Of a stretch of 64,000 nt of DNA, positions 25,537 through 33,691 are shown in pieces. Origin of the DNA: Anaerolineales bacterium (GTDB lineage: Bacteria; Chloroflexota; Anaerolineae; Anaerolineales; Villigracilaceae); NCBI GenBank assembly GCA_030583925.1, contig CP129482.1, forward strand, positions 3,224,001 through 3,288,000, given 5' to 3'. Under the pieces are notes generated by a model. The model was not told where the DNA came from, did not search any database, and worked only from the letters and a program-made list of their open reading frames with translations. The translations under genes were made by a program, and so were the position numbers. Numbering within the stretch: position 1 is the stretch's first letter; the number at the start of each line of letters is the position of its first letter.

Positions 25537-26570
25537 AGTCCTCGCATGAGCCCGGTCAGATGCTCGTCGTGGACGATAATCGCGTGAACCGTCTGCTGTT
25601 GACGCGCGCGCTCGAGCAGAATGGACACGTGGTGTTCACGGCGGAGCATGGCAAGATCGCAATGGAGATGCTACGCTCCCGCCCGTTCGATGTGATCTTG
25701 CTCGATATTGACATGCCGGAGATGAACGGTTTTGAAGTGCTGGAGGCGTTGCTAGATGACGATGACCTGCGCGACTTGCCGGTGATCATGACCTCCGCAT
25801 CAGACGAACTCGACCGCGTGGTGAAATGTATCGAAATGGGCGCGGAGGATTATCTCGTCAAGCCGCTGAACCCGGTGTTATTGCGAGCGCGCGTAAACGC
25901 CAGCCTTGAAAAGAAACGTTTACGCGACCAGCAGAGAAATTTATTCCGCACGTTTGCCACGCCCGAAGTGGCGGAACAGTTGTTGCGCGAGGGATTTTCG
26001 CTGGGCGGCAAGGATGTGATCGCCTCGGTCATGTTCGCGGATATCCGCTCGTTCACCACCTTGAGCGAAAATCAGGAGCCAGCCGCCACCATCGAAATGC
26101 TCAACGAATATTTTGCGTTGATGTTTGACCCGATCACCGGCAATCATGGAACCGTGAATCAAATGGAAGGCGACGGGCTCATGGCGATCTTCGGCGCGCC
26201 AGCCTTTCACGAGAACCACCGTGAACAGGCGGTGAGCGCCGCGTTGGAAATGATCGGCTTGTTGCGGATCTTTAACGAACAGAGAGCCGTGCAGGGCAGA
26301 GGGCGCATCGAGATCGGGATCGGGATCGCGACCGGCAAAGTGATCGCGGGATATACCGGCACACAACATCGCGCCACTTACACCTGCGTCGGCGATACGG
26401 TCAATGTGGCGGCGCGCATCGAAGATCACACCAAAGCGGCGGGGAAACCCATCTTGATTGACCAAGCTACGCGTGAGGGGCTGACAGATTCGATCCGAGT
26501 GGAGGATCTGGGCGAGGTTTTGTTCAAAGGTAAACAACATCCCATCCGGGTATTTTCGGTGCCGGTGTAA
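25533..26570 (+). CDS. response regulator with class III adenylate cyclase output (REC-CYCc)
   Basis: 345-residue cytoplasmic regulator. The N-terminal receiver (about 9-125) has acidic residues Asp14/Asp15, phospho-acceptor Asp58 (LLDIDMPEMNG) and Lys110 (LVKPL). A short helical linker leads to a class III nucleotidyl cyclase domain (about 160-345). Metal-binding Asp170 (FADIRSFT) and Asp214 (EGDGLMAIFG) are present, as are Asn291 and Arg295 for transition-state stabilisation (GDTVNVAARIE). Thr284 occupies the adenine-specifying position, as in class IIIb adenylate cyclases. The paired Lys usually in VNKFxGD is Gln210. Output is inferred to be cAMP under phosphorelay control. Confidence 0.9.
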   Translation: MKSSHEPGQMLVVDDNRVNRLLLTRALEQNGHVVFTAEHGKIAMEMLRSRPFDVILLDIDMPEMNGFEVLEALLDDDDLRDLPVIMTSASDELDRVVKCIEMGAEDYLVKPLNPVLLRARVNASLEKKRLRDQQRNLFRTFATPEVAEQLLREGFSLGGKDVIASVMFADIRSFTTLSENQEPAATIEMLNEYFALMFDPITGNHGTVNQMEGDGLMAIFGAPAFHENHREQAVSAALEMIGLLRIFNEQRAVQGRGRIEIGIGIATGKVIAGYTGTQHRATYTCVGDTVNVAARIEDHTKAAGKPILIDQATREGLTDSIRVEDLGEVLFKGKQHPIRVFSVPV

Positions 26571-26620
26571 AAGCCTCCCTGACAGGGTCGTTGCATCCAA
26601 CCAAATCACCATCCGCAAAC

Positions 26621-26649
26621 TTGACGCGCCTCTTTGGATGTGCTACCAT
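26621..26649 (+). promoter_or_regulatory. promoter of the LysM lipoprotein gene
   Basis: TTGACG (26621-26626), a 17-base spacer and TACCAT (26644-26649) preceded by TG at the extended position. The ATG at 26683 has GGAG about seven bases upstream. Confidence 0.7.
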
Positions 26650-26682
26650 CGTTGAAACTTTTGTTCTGTACACGGAGAAACT

Positions 26683-27405
26683 ATGGCAGGAATGAAACGA
26701 GGCACGTTAGTTGCCTCCACAATGATGCTGACGGCAATTCTACTTTCAGCGTGCAATCAACCCTATTCGACGCCGCCTGCGGTGACGAACACACCGATCA
26801 ACCCGGATAATTTTTTTGCCACGCCCGCCACAGAGGCAACCGGTTTGACCGACGTGGAGATCTTTGCGACACAGACCGCGCTAGGAATCAACCCAAGCCT
26901 ATTGAACACCACCACTCCCGATGGAACTACGCCGCAAAGCCCGACCTTCACCTCCACACCCTTCGTGCAACTGCCAACTACTCTGTCGCCAACCCCCACC
27001 TCCACACTTGCTCTTCCTAGCGGTGTGACCTCCACACCCGGCTCTGTGCCATCGGGTTCGCGTCCGCCCACGTATGTGCTTCAAAGTCAGGAATTTCCAT
27101 TCTGCATTGCGCGCCGCTACAACCTTGATCCCGATTCCCTGCTATCCGTCAATCAATTGGGCAGCGGCAATGTCTATTACGCGGGCTTCCAATTGAATCT
27201 GAGCAGTGTTGCCTCGCCGTTCCCCGGCGAACGAGCGTTGCGCGCGCATCCCACCACATACACCGTAACCGGTAACGCCGACACCACCGTCTATGGCGTG
27301 GCGTGTAAATTCGGCGACATCGAACCCTCCGCCATTGTGCAAGCCAACTCAGGCATTACGCTCGACTCCACATTTAACGTCGGACAAACGTTAAGCATCC
27401 CGTAA
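26683..27405 (+). CDS. lipoprotein with two LysM-like domains
   Basis: 240-residue envelope lipoprotein. Lipobox LLSAC with Cys24, then a linker of about 100 residues rich in Thr, Pro and Ser. Two LysM-like domains follow, at about 129-172 (TYVLQSQEFPFCIARRYNLDPDSLL) and 192-240 (TYTVTGNADTTVYGVACKFGDI..). LysM domains bind peptidoglycan or other N-acetylglucosamine polymers, so the protein probably tethers the wall to the membrane. Each LysM has a Cys (FCIARRY, GVACKFGD), which may form a disulfide. It has its own promoter and terminator and is therefore monocistronic. Confidence 0.85.
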   Translation: MAGMKRGTLVASTMMLTAILLSACNQPYSTPPAVTNTPINPDNFFATPATEATGLTDVEIFATQTALGINPSLLNTTTPDGTTPQSPTFTSTPFVQLPTTLSPTPTSTLALPSGVTSTPGSVPSGSRPPTYVLQSQEFPFCIARRYNLDPDSLLSVNQLGSGNVYYAGFQLNLSSVASPFPGERALRAHPTTYTVTGNADTTVYGVACKFGDIEPSAIVQANSGITLDSTFNVGQTLSIP

Positions 27406-27422
27406 TCTCAGCATGAAACTTC

Positions 27423-27453
27423 AAAAGCCCGGGCAGATCGCCTGGGCTTTTGT
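27423..27453 (+). terminator. intrinsic terminator after the LysM lipoprotein gene
   Basis: AAAAGCCCGGGC pairs with GCCTGGGCTTTT around AGATC, ending in TTTTG. Confidence 0.85.
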
Positions 27454-27455
27454 CT

Positions 27456-27461
27456 TATAAT
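27456..27461 (+). promoter_or_regulatory. putative -10 box (TATAAT) of the Nudix gene
   Basis: TATAAT right after the terminator, 32 bases upstream of the ATG at 27493; AGGAA is the ribosome site. Confidence 0.45.
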
Positions 27462-27492
27462 GCAAAACAGATCCCACCCATAGGAACTTACC

Positions 27493-28032
27493 ATGTCGTT
27501 TGAATTGCTCAAATCGGTCACCCTCATGCAAGGGCGCACATTCCGAATCCGCCGCGATTTTCTAAAAACTCCGGATGGGCGCGAAACGCACTTCGAGATC
27601 GTCGAACATGGCGGCTCGGTCATCATTATCCCTGTGGATGAAAATGGGAACATTTTGTTCGTACGGCAGTATCGCCACGCGGTAGGTATTAATCTTCTGG
27701 AATTACCGGCCGGGACGCGCGACGGCAACGAACCGTTCGACGCGTGCGCCGCGCGCGAGATCCGTGAAGAGACGGGCATGGCGGCGGGACAGCTGGTCCA
27801 AATTGGGGAATTTTATCTCGCCCCCGGCTACTCCACCGAATTCATGGGCATCTTCCTCGCCACCGAGTTAACGCACAACCCGCTCGCGCCCGACGCGGAT
27901 GAAATCCTGTCCGTGGAAAAAATCCCGGTGAAGCAAGCCTTTGAACTCGCCGAACGCGGCGAAATACCCGATGCCAAATCGCTGGCGGCGTTACTGCTGG
28001 CGCGTCCGCATCTGGAGAAATTTATCGGTTGA
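27493..28032 (+). CDS. Nudix hydrolase, ADP-ribose pyrophosphatase-like
   Basis: Cytoplasmic hydrolase of 179 residues in the NudF/ADPRase group, which splits ADP-ribose or similar nucleoside diphosphate sugars. The Nudix box fits perfectly: Gly74, five residues, Glu80, seven residues, Arg88-Glu89-Ile90, Glu92-Glu93, Gly95. The upstream strand IIIPVDENGNILFVRQYRH and the downstream PGYSTEFM segment are typical for ADP-ribose pyrophosphatases. It has a normal length for the group. The substrate is inferred from these motifs. Confidence 0.9.
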   Translation: MSFELLKSVTLMQGRTFRIRRDFLKTPDGRETHFEIVEHGGSVIIIPVDENGNILFVRQYRHAVGINLLELPAGTRDGNEPFDACAAREIREETGMAAGQLVQIGEFYLAPGYSTEFMGIFLATELTHNPLAPDADEILSVEKIPVKQAFELAERGEIPDAKSLAALLLARPHLEKFIG

Positions 28033-28104
28033 GGCTGAGGAGATTGCACTTTATATCAAACCGGGGGACTTTCGAGTGAAATCTATCCTAACTTCAGAAA
28101 CCTC

Positions 28105-28248
28105 ATGTCAAAAATCTTTACTCGGACCTTTCGTGTCCGTTGGGGAGAATTGAATCCTGGCGGCGCAGTCGGCGTGCGGATTGATAAGTTGACGGTGGAT
28201 CAGGAGTTCATTGCGCGGGAGATTTGGGAGAGGGAGAAAAACAAGTAA
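28105..28248 (+). CDS. small ORF of 47 residues upstream of the YjdF-like gene
   Basis: Too short for most gene callers. It reads MSKIFTRTFRVRWGELNPGG and ends IWEREKNK. The stop TAA is directly followed by the ATG of the next gene, which suggests coupling. The first 20 residues resemble the start of a hot-dog-fold acyl-CoA thioesterase (FxRxFxVRWxELN), while the rest does not, so it may be the remnant of a gene with a large internal deletion. No ribosome site is visible. No function is proposed. Confidence 0.45.
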   Translation: MSKIFTRTFRVRWGELNPGGAVGVRIDKLTVDQEFIAREIWEREKNK

Positions 28249-28659
28249 ATGCAAGGAAAGTTGACTGTGTATTTTGAAGATCCATTTTGGGTCGGCGTGT
28301 TCGAGCGCGAGGATGAAGGCGCTTATCAACTATCACGCGTGGTGTTTGGACCTGAGCCAACTGACGCTCAGTTGTATGAATATATCCGCAGTGAATATAA
28401 AAACCTGGATTTTGGCAAGCCGATCAAAGATCAGGTGAGGATTGTACGTAAAAAGAATTTCAAACGGATGCAACGGGAGGTCCGCAAGGAAGTTTACGAA
28501 AAAGGCGTTGGAACAAAAGCCCAGCAAGCGATGAAATTGCAAATTGAAGCAAACAAGAGGGAACGCCAATCGAAATCAAAGGAACGGCGGGAACGAGAGA
28601 AGATGGTGAAGTTTAAAATGAAGCAAGAGAAAAAGAAGGAGAAACATCGCGGGCATTGA
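28249..28659 (+). CDS. YjdF-family protein (DUF2992)
   Basis: 136-residue protein matching the YjdF/DUF2992 family: N-terminal KLTVYFEDPFWVGVFER, then VFGPEPTDAQLYEYI, and a very basic, highly charged C-terminal half (KKNFKRMQREVRKEV, KQEKKKEKHRGH). The family is found mainly in Firmicutes, where some members are controlled by the yjdF RNA motif; the protein function is unknown. No recognisable yjdF RNA structure was seen in the short upstream region. Lys/Arg/Glu-rich composition suggests nucleic acid binding. A terminator follows. Confidence 0.85.
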   Translation: MQGKLTVYFEDPFWVGVFEREDEGAYQLSRVVFGPEPTDAQLYEYIRSEYKNLDFGKPIKDQVRIVRKKNFKRMQREVRKEVYEKGVGTKAQQAMKLQIEANKRERQSKSKERREREKMVKFKMKQEKKKEKHRGH

Positions 28660-28662
28660 TTA

Positions 28663-28699
28663 ACGGACTTTCAAGGTTTCAAGCCTGAGAGTCCGTTTT
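28663..28699 (+). terminator. terminator after the YjdF-like gene
   Basis: ACGGACTTTC pairs with GAGAGTCCGT (one mismatch region) across a 14-base loop and is followed by TTTT. Confidence 0.75.
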
Positions 28700-28710
28700 G
28701 TATTTCGGTT

Positions 28711-28716
28711 ACAATC
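28711..28716 (+). promoter_or_regulatory. -10 box (TACAAT) giving a leaderless threonine synthase mRNA
   Basis: TACAAT ends five bases before the ATG at 28722, so transcription should begin at or very near the start codon. No Shine-Dalgarno is present. Confidence 0.5.
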
Positions 28717-28721
28717 AACCC

Positions 28722-29990
28722 ATGCCAAAATTCCTCGGCTATCGCTGTTCGCTGTGCGGGACGGAATATGCCCCCAACGAGGTCGCCTACACCTGCCCGA
28801 AAGACGGCGGCAATTTGGACGTGACGCTCGATATCGAGTCCATCAGAACCAAATATCAGCCCGAAGATATTCTCTCGCGCAACGACCCATCGCTGTGGAG
28901 GTATCTGCCGCTCCTGCCGGTGGACGAGCCTCAAGGCGATTCGACTCCATTGCACGCGGCGGGCGGAACTCCCGTCTTCAAGTTGACCTCCCTCGCAAAA
29001 AAACACGGCTTGCAAAACCTGTGGCTGAAGGACGAGTCGCGTAACCCGACGGCTTCGTTCAAAGACCGAGCCAGCGCCATCGTTGTGACTCGTGCTCACG
29101 AGATCGGCGCCGAGATCGTCGTCACCGCTTCGACCGGGAACGCCGGCGCGGCTCTCGCAGGGATGTCTGCCGCGGCTGGGCAGAAAGCCATCATCTTTGC
29201 GCCGAAGTCCGCGCCGCCGGCGAAGGTGGTGCAACTGCTCATCTTCGGCGCGAAAGTGATCCTCGTGGACGGAACCTACGACGACGCGTTCGACCTCACC
29301 GTGAAATGCGCGGACGAGTTCGGCTGGTATTGCCGCAACACGGGCTACAACCCGTTCACGGCGGAGGGGAAGAAGACCGCCGCCTTCGAGATTTGGGAAT
29401 GGTGGCAGGACGCGCACGCGAAATGGCACGATGAATTCGGCGAAGGACACGAGCATCCGCCGTTGACCGTTTTCGTTTCGGTCGGCGACGGCAACATCAT
29501 TTCGGGAATCCACAAGGGATTCAAAGACCTCGTCGAACTCGGCTGGATGCAGCGTATGCCGCGTCTGATCGGCGTGCAGGCGGAAGGCTCGGCGGCGATC
29601 TCGAACGCGTTCCACGCGGAGACCGAAACGATTCAACCCGTGAAAGCGCAGACGATTGCCGATTCGATTTCCGTTGATCTGCCGCGTGACGGCGTACGAG
29701 CGGTGCGCGCCGCGCGGGAAACCGGCGGGACGTACATGACCGTTTCCGACGAAGAGATTCTCAAAGCCATCGCCGAACTCGGTAGTGTCGGCGTTTTTGC
29801 CGAACCGGCTGGGGCGGCGGCGTATGCCGGGGTCGTGCGGGCAGTTTCCACCGGGGAGATCGGAAGCGAGGATCCCATCCTGGCGTTGAATACCGGTAGT
29901 GGACTCAAAGACATCCGCGCCGCGATGAACGCGGTCGCGTCCGCGCCGGTCATCGAGCCGACGCTGGATGCCGTCAAAAAAATATTGTGA
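28722..29990 (+). CDS. thrC: threonine synthase with N-terminal zinc ribbon
   Basis: PLP enzyme that converts O-phosphohomoserine to threonine. 422 residues. An N-terminal zinc-ribbon-like stretch (CSLCG near residue 9, CPKDGG near 25) precedes the fold-type II PLP domain. The PLP lysine is Lys114 in TASFKDRAS; the phosphate-binding loop reads TASTGNAGAALAG. The ATG at 28722 is chosen because a TACAAT box sits just before it, although the frame is open further upstream into the terminator. It is longer than short threonine synthases because of a WEWWQDAHAKWHDEF insertion. No other threonine pathway genes are adjacent. Confidence 0.92.
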   Translation: MPKFLGYRCSLCGTEYAPNEVAYTCPKDGGNLDVTLDIESIRTKYQPEDILSRNDPSLWRYLPLLPVDEPQGDSTPLHAAGGTPVFKLTSLAKKHGLQNLWLKDESRNPTASFKDRASAIVVTRAHEIGAEIVVTASTGNAGAALAGMSAAAGQKAIIFAPKSAPPAKVVQLLIFGAKVILVDGTYDDAFDLTVKCADEFGWYCRNTGYNPFTAEGKKTAAFEIWEWWQDAHAKWHDEFGEGHEHPPLTVFVSVGDGNIISGIHKGFKDLVELGWMQRMPRLIGVQAEGSAAISNAFHAETETIQPVKAQTIADSISVDLPRDGVRAVRAARETGGTYMTVSDEEILKAIAELGSVGVFAEPAGAAAYAGVVRAVSTGEIGSEDPILALNTGSGLKDIRAAMNAVASAPVIEPTLDAVKKIL

Positions 29991-29999
29991 AAAGAAAAA

Positions 30000-30929
30000 A
30001 TGAAAATTACTTATTCGATCGTCGCCCCCATCTTCAATGAAAAAGAAAACCTGCCCGAGTTGTATCGCCGCGTTTCAGAGGTGATGGAGCAAACGCGCAA
30101 GCCGTGGGAACTTGTGCTTGTGGACGACGGTTCCTCCGATGGGTCGAGTGACATCATCCGCGCGCTTGCAAAGAAAGACAAACGCGTGCGCCCGGTCATC
30201 TTCGCGCGGAATTTTGGTCACCAAGTGGCGGTAACCGCCGGGCTGGATTATTCGCGCGGCGAAGCGGTCGTCATCATCGATTCCGATTTGCAAGATCCGC
30301 CTGAATTGATTCTTGAAATGGCGAAGAAATGGCAGGAGGGCTACGAGGTGGTTTTTGCTGTGCGCGCTGAACGCGAGGGCGAGTCGTGGTTCAAGTTGTG
30401 GACTGCTTCACTGTTCTATCGCCTGATCTATCGCATCACCGACGTGAAGATTCCGCTCGACACCGGCGATTTCCGTTTGATGGACCGCAAGGTGGTGGAT
30501 GTGATGAACAAGATGCGCGAGCGCCATCGTTTTCTGCGCGGCATGAGCGCCTGGGTGGGCTTCAAACAGATCGGCGTGGAATACAAACGCGCGGCGCGCA
30601 CCGCGGGCGAGACCAAGTACCCCTTCAAGAAAATGCTCCGCCTCGCCATCAACGCGGTGACCGGGTTTTCGTATTTCCCGTTGCAGGTCGCCACGTTCTT
30701 CGGCTTTTTCTCGGCGGGCATCGCCATCCTTGCCATGCCGATTGTCATTTACTTGCGCGCCAGCGGCTCGCAAGCGTTCTTTGGTCAGGCTTCAACATTG
30801 CTGGCTGTTTTATTTTTGGGCGGCGTGCAATTGATCTCGCTCGGAATTTTGGGTGAATACATCGGGCGGTTGTACGATGAAGCCAAGGGCAGGCCGCTGT
30901 ACATCGTGCGCGAAGCGCCGGAAGAGTAG
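30000..30929 (+). CDS. family 2 glycosyltransferase (polyprenyl-phosphate glycosyltransferase type)
   Basis: Membrane glycosyltransferase of 309 residues, similar in layout to GtrB/DPM-like enzymes that load sugars on a polyprenyl phosphate. The GT-A domain has IVAPIFNEKENLPEL, LVDDGSSDGS and the DxD-containing IIDSDLQDPPELI. Two hydrophobic C-terminal segments (about 230-255 and 265-290) anchor it. The start follows the threonine synthase stop by nine bases. The following MATE gene starts 25 bases after its stop, so the three may be co-transcribed. The sugar and lipid substrates are not evident. Confidence 0.9.
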   Translation: MKITYSIVAPIFNEKENLPELYRRVSEVMEQTRKPWELVLVDDGSSDGSSDIIRALAKKDKRVRPVIFARNFGHQVAVTAGLDYSRGEAVVIIDSDLQDPPELILEMAKKWQEGYEVVFAVRAEREGESWFKLWTASLFYRLIYRITDVKIPLDTGDFRLMDRKVVDVMNKMRERHRFLRGMSAWVGFKQIGVEYKRAARTAGETKYPFKKMLRLAINAVTGFSYFPLQVATFFGFFSAGIAILAMPIVIYLRASGSQAFFGQASTLLAVLFLGGVQLISLGILGEYIGRLYDEAKGRPLYIVREAPEE

Positions 30930-30954
30930 ATCGTCTCCATCGTTCCCCCTCAAC

Positions 30955-32364
30955 ATGTCGTTATCCTTTTTCAAAGATAAGGTCTTCTTCCGTGCCATGC
31001 TCGCGCTGGCGGCGCCGGTCGCGTTCCAACAATTGATCACCGCCGGGCTCAACATGATCGACGTGATCATGGTCGGGCAGTTGGGAGAGACGGCGGTCGC
31101 CGCGCTGGGGCTGGCAAACCAAATTTTCTTTTTGTTAATCCTGTTCCTGTTCGGCGTCACCAGCGGCATGGCGATCTTCACCGCGCAATATTGGGGCAAG
31201 GGCGATGTTGAAAATATCCGCAAGGTGTTGGGCATTTGCCTGACCCTCGCCATTTTCGTCGCGGTTCTATTTTCGCTTGCCGCCGTGTTCATCCCTGAAA
31301 AGTTGATGAGCTTCTACACGGAAGACGCGGCGGTCATCGAACTGGGAAGCGATTACCTGCGCATCGTTGGCTTGAGTTACGTGTTGATGGCGGTCTCGGT
31401 TGCTTATATTTCCATTCTGCGGAGTATCACCCTGGTGACCATGACCGTGATCGTGTCGGTCGTTTCGTTGGGGTTGAAGACCGCCGTCGGTTACACGTTG
31501 ATCTTTGGACATTTTGGATTCCCTGCGCTCGGCGTTCGAGGCGCGGCGATCGGCACGGTGTTCGGATGGACGTTCGAATGTGTTTTCCTGCTCATCCTCG
31601 TGTACGCGTTCAAGACCCCGTTGGCGGCAAATCCGTTCCGTCTCTTCCATTTCAGCCGTCCGTTTTTATTGACCGTCCTGCGCACCTCCCTGCCTGCCGC
31701 GATCAACGAAGTTGTGTGGTCGTTCGGCATTACCACGTACAACGCGGTCTATGCCCGCATCGGAACCGATTCGATTGCCGCCATCAACATCAACGCCACA
31801 GTCGAGGAACTCATGTTCGTTTTGTTCATCGGTTTGGGCAATGCGTGTTCTGTGCTGGTTGGCAACAAGATCGGCGAAAAGGATAAAGACACTGCCTTTG
31901 AATACAGCCGCCGCGCTACGATCATCGCCGTCATGCTTTCGATCCTCGGCGGCGCGGTCGTTTTTCTCATGCGCGACCGGGTCGCGGCGCTCTATCAACT
32001 ATCGCCCGCCGCCATTTACGACTTGCGGCAGATCATGCTCGTCTATTCGCTTTCGGTGTGGCTGCGCGTTTTCAACTTCATGCTCTTCATCGGCGCGTTA
32101 CGCGCGGGCGGCGACACCAAATACGCCATGTTCACCGAACTCTTTTCCATCTGGCTGATCGGCGTGCCCGCCGCGCTGATCGGCGGATTTGTCCTGCATC
32201 TGCCGGTCTACTACGTGTACGCGCTGGTCTTGTTGGAAGAAGTTATCAAAGCCGTGATCATCACCCGGCGCTACCTCTCTCGGAAATGGATCCACGACCT
32301 CGTCAACGCGAGCGGGGATGAAATGCCCGCTTCACCTTCCAACCACAACATTCCTCAATCGTAA
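30955..32364 (+). CDS. MATE-family efflux transporter
   Basis: Inner-membrane multidrug/cation antiporter of 469 residues with about twelve hydrophobic segments. The ATG at 30955 begins MSLSFFKDKVFFRAMLALAAP. The family-typical N-terminal block reads NMIDVIMVGQLGETAVAALGLANQ. The mirror block in the second half reads GTDSIAAININATVEELMFV. The frame extends upstream into the glycosyltransferase gene, but that part is not MATE-like. A perfect hairpin (32405-32430) follows the stop. Confidence 0.92.
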   Translation: MSLSFFKDKVFFRAMLALAAPVAFQQLITAGLNMIDVIMVGQLGETAVAALGLANQIFFLLILFLFGVTSGMAIFTAQYWGKGDVENIRKVLGICLTLAIFVAVLFSLAAVFIPEKLMSFYTEDAAVIELGSDYLRIVGLSYVLMAVSVAYISILRSITLVTMTVIVSVVSLGLKTAVGYTLIFGHFGFPALGVRGAAIGTVFGWTFECVFLLILVYAFKTPLAANPFRLFHFSRPFLLTVLRTSLPAAINEVVWSFGITTYNAVYARIGTDSIAAININATVEELMFVLFIGLGNACSVLVGNKIGEKDKDTAFEYSRRATIIAVMLSILGGAVVFLMRDRVAALYQLSPAAIYDLRQIMLVYSLSVWLRVFNFMLFIGALRAGGDTKYAMFTELFSIWLIGVPAALIGGFVLHLPVYYVYALVLLEEVIKAVIITRRYLSRKWIHDLVNASGDEMPASPSNHNIPQS

Positions 32365-32404
32365 TCCCTCCACGCAAATCCTCAAACCCTGTTAGAATGG
32401 AAAC

Positions 32405-32430
32405 GAAGAAGCCCCTTCACGGGCTTCTTC
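32405..32430 (+). terminator. strong hairpin between MATE and sulfotransferase genes
   Basis: Perfect 10-bp arms GAAGAAGCCC / GGGCTTCTTC with a six-base loop. No T run follows. It may terminate the MATE transcript or sequester the upstream ATG (32432) of the next gene. Confidence 0.6.
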
Positions 32431-32458
32431 CATGTCAACCCAAGGAATCGCCTCGTCA

Positions 32459-33649
32459 ATGCACTACAACTTCCGCCTGTTCTGGCGCACGTTCTATCGC
32501 TCATTTTTCAACTCCAAAAACACACCCGCCCCCCTCACTCGAAGACGACTTATTTTCCTCATCTTCTTCTACGCGGTCTGGCCCCTCGGTTCGTTATTCC
32601 ATTGGTTCTGTTTCTGGCTCGACGATATTTTCTTCCCCGCGCACAAAACCCAACCCATTGAAAAACCGCTCTTCATCATCGGAAATTTGCGGAGCGGCTC
32701 CACCTTCCTCCATCGCCTGCTCTCGCGCGACGCAGAAACCTTCACCAGCCTCACCACCTGGGACATCTATCTCACCCCTTCCGTTATTCAAAAGAAATTT
32801 ACGCAGTTCGTCTCGCGGCTCGACAAAAAACTGGGCGGACATCTGCATCGCCTGCTCTACGCCTTTGACCGCCGCACGCTGGGACAATTCAAGATCCATC
32901 CCATCTCGTTCTTCCAACCCGAAGAGGATGAGAACATCCTCATGCACGCCTGGGATTCGTTCTGGGGCACATTCCTCTTCCCTTTCATGGACGAATTCCC
33001 GAACTACCAGCATTTCGATGAGGCGCTGCCGCCCGAACGCAAACGCAAGATCATGTTGTTTTACAAGTCCATGCTGCAACGGCACCTCTACGCGACAGGC
33101 AAAAAATATTACGTTGCAAAAGCGCCCGCCTTCAGCGCCAAGATCGAATCGCTCATCGAGTTCTTCCCCGACGCGCGCATCATCTGTCTCGTGCGCAACC
33201 CGCTGGACATGCTCCCCTCCACCGTATCGTGGATCAACTACTCACGCGGAGTTTTCACCGGGCAACCCAAAACCTACATTTATCTGGATGAAATTTTAGA
33301 CCTGACTCAATACTGGTATCGCCACCCGCTTCAATACATTGACACGCATCCTTCCCCCAGATACCTGATTCTCAACTACGACGATCTGGTCCAACGCCCG
33401 GAGCGGGTCATCCGCGGCTTCTACGAGCAGTTCGGCTACCCGGATAAACCCGGCTTACCCATCATCATTGACCAAGCCGTGAAAGAAACGCTCGCCTTCA
33501 AAAGCGACCATACGTATTCCTACGCGGAAATGGGTTTCACCCGCGAAAAAATCGTGGAAATATTTTCCGACATTTTCGAACGCTTTGGCTTCGACAAACG
33601 CGAGCATGAAGCGACAGGGGTACAGATAAGAGTGTCCACGTTCGATTAA
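32459..33649 (+). CDS. sulfotransferase-family protein
   Basis: 396-residue protein of the PAPS-dependent sulfotransferase superfamily, which transfers sulfate to sugars, lipids or proteins. The 5'-phosphosulfate loop reads GNLRSGSTFLHRLL, and the 3'-phosphate motif reads RIICLVRNPLDMLPS. An N-terminal hydrophobic segment (IFLIFFYAVWPLGSLFHWF) suggests membrane attachment. Two starts are possible: ATG 32432 immediately after a hairpin, or ATG 32459 with AAGGAA about 12 bases upstream; the latter is chosen with low certainty. Standing after a glycosyltransferase and MATE exporter, it may modify an exported glycolipid (inference). Confidence 0.83.
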   Translation: MHYNFRLFWRTFYRSFFNSKNTPAPLTRRRLIFLIFFYAVWPLGSLFHWFCFWLDDIFFPAHKTQPIEKPLFIIGNLRSGSTFLHRLLSRDAETFTSLTTWDIYLTPSVIQKKFTQFVSRLDKKLGGHLHRLLYAFDRRTLGQFKIHPISFFQPEEDENILMHAWDSFWGTFLFPFMDEFPNYQHFDEALPPERKRKIMLFYKSMLQRHLYATGKKYYVAKAPAFSAKIESLIEFFPDARIICLVRNPLDMLPSTVSWINYSRGVFTGQPKTYIYLDEILDLTQYWYRHPLQYIDTHPSPRYLILNYDDLVQRPERVIRGFYEQFGYPDKPGLPIIIDQAVKETLAFKSDHTYSYAEMGFTREKIVEIFSDIFERFGFDKREHEATGVQIRVSTFD

Positions 33650-33654
33650 AAACT

Positions 33655-33691
33655 ACAGGTCAGGCATCGCAACCTGACCTGTTACATTTTT
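33655..33691. terminator. bidirectional terminator between sulfotransferase and lgt genes
   Basis: ACAGGTCAGG pairs with CCTGACCTGT around CATCGCAA. A T-rich tract follows on the plus side (CATTTTTTA) and on the minus side (GTTTTTAATCG). The two genes converge here. Confidence 0.85.

Noticed and set aside
28033-28248. A yjdF-type riboswitch upstream of the YjdF-like gene
   Set aside because: No conserved secondary structure could be recognised by eye, and most of the stretch is occupied by a short ORF. An RNA covariance search would be needed.
28671-29636. Minus-strand ORF of 321 residues opposite the threonine synthase gene
   Set aside because: Mirror of a well-supported PLP enzyme; rich in Arg and His with no motif.
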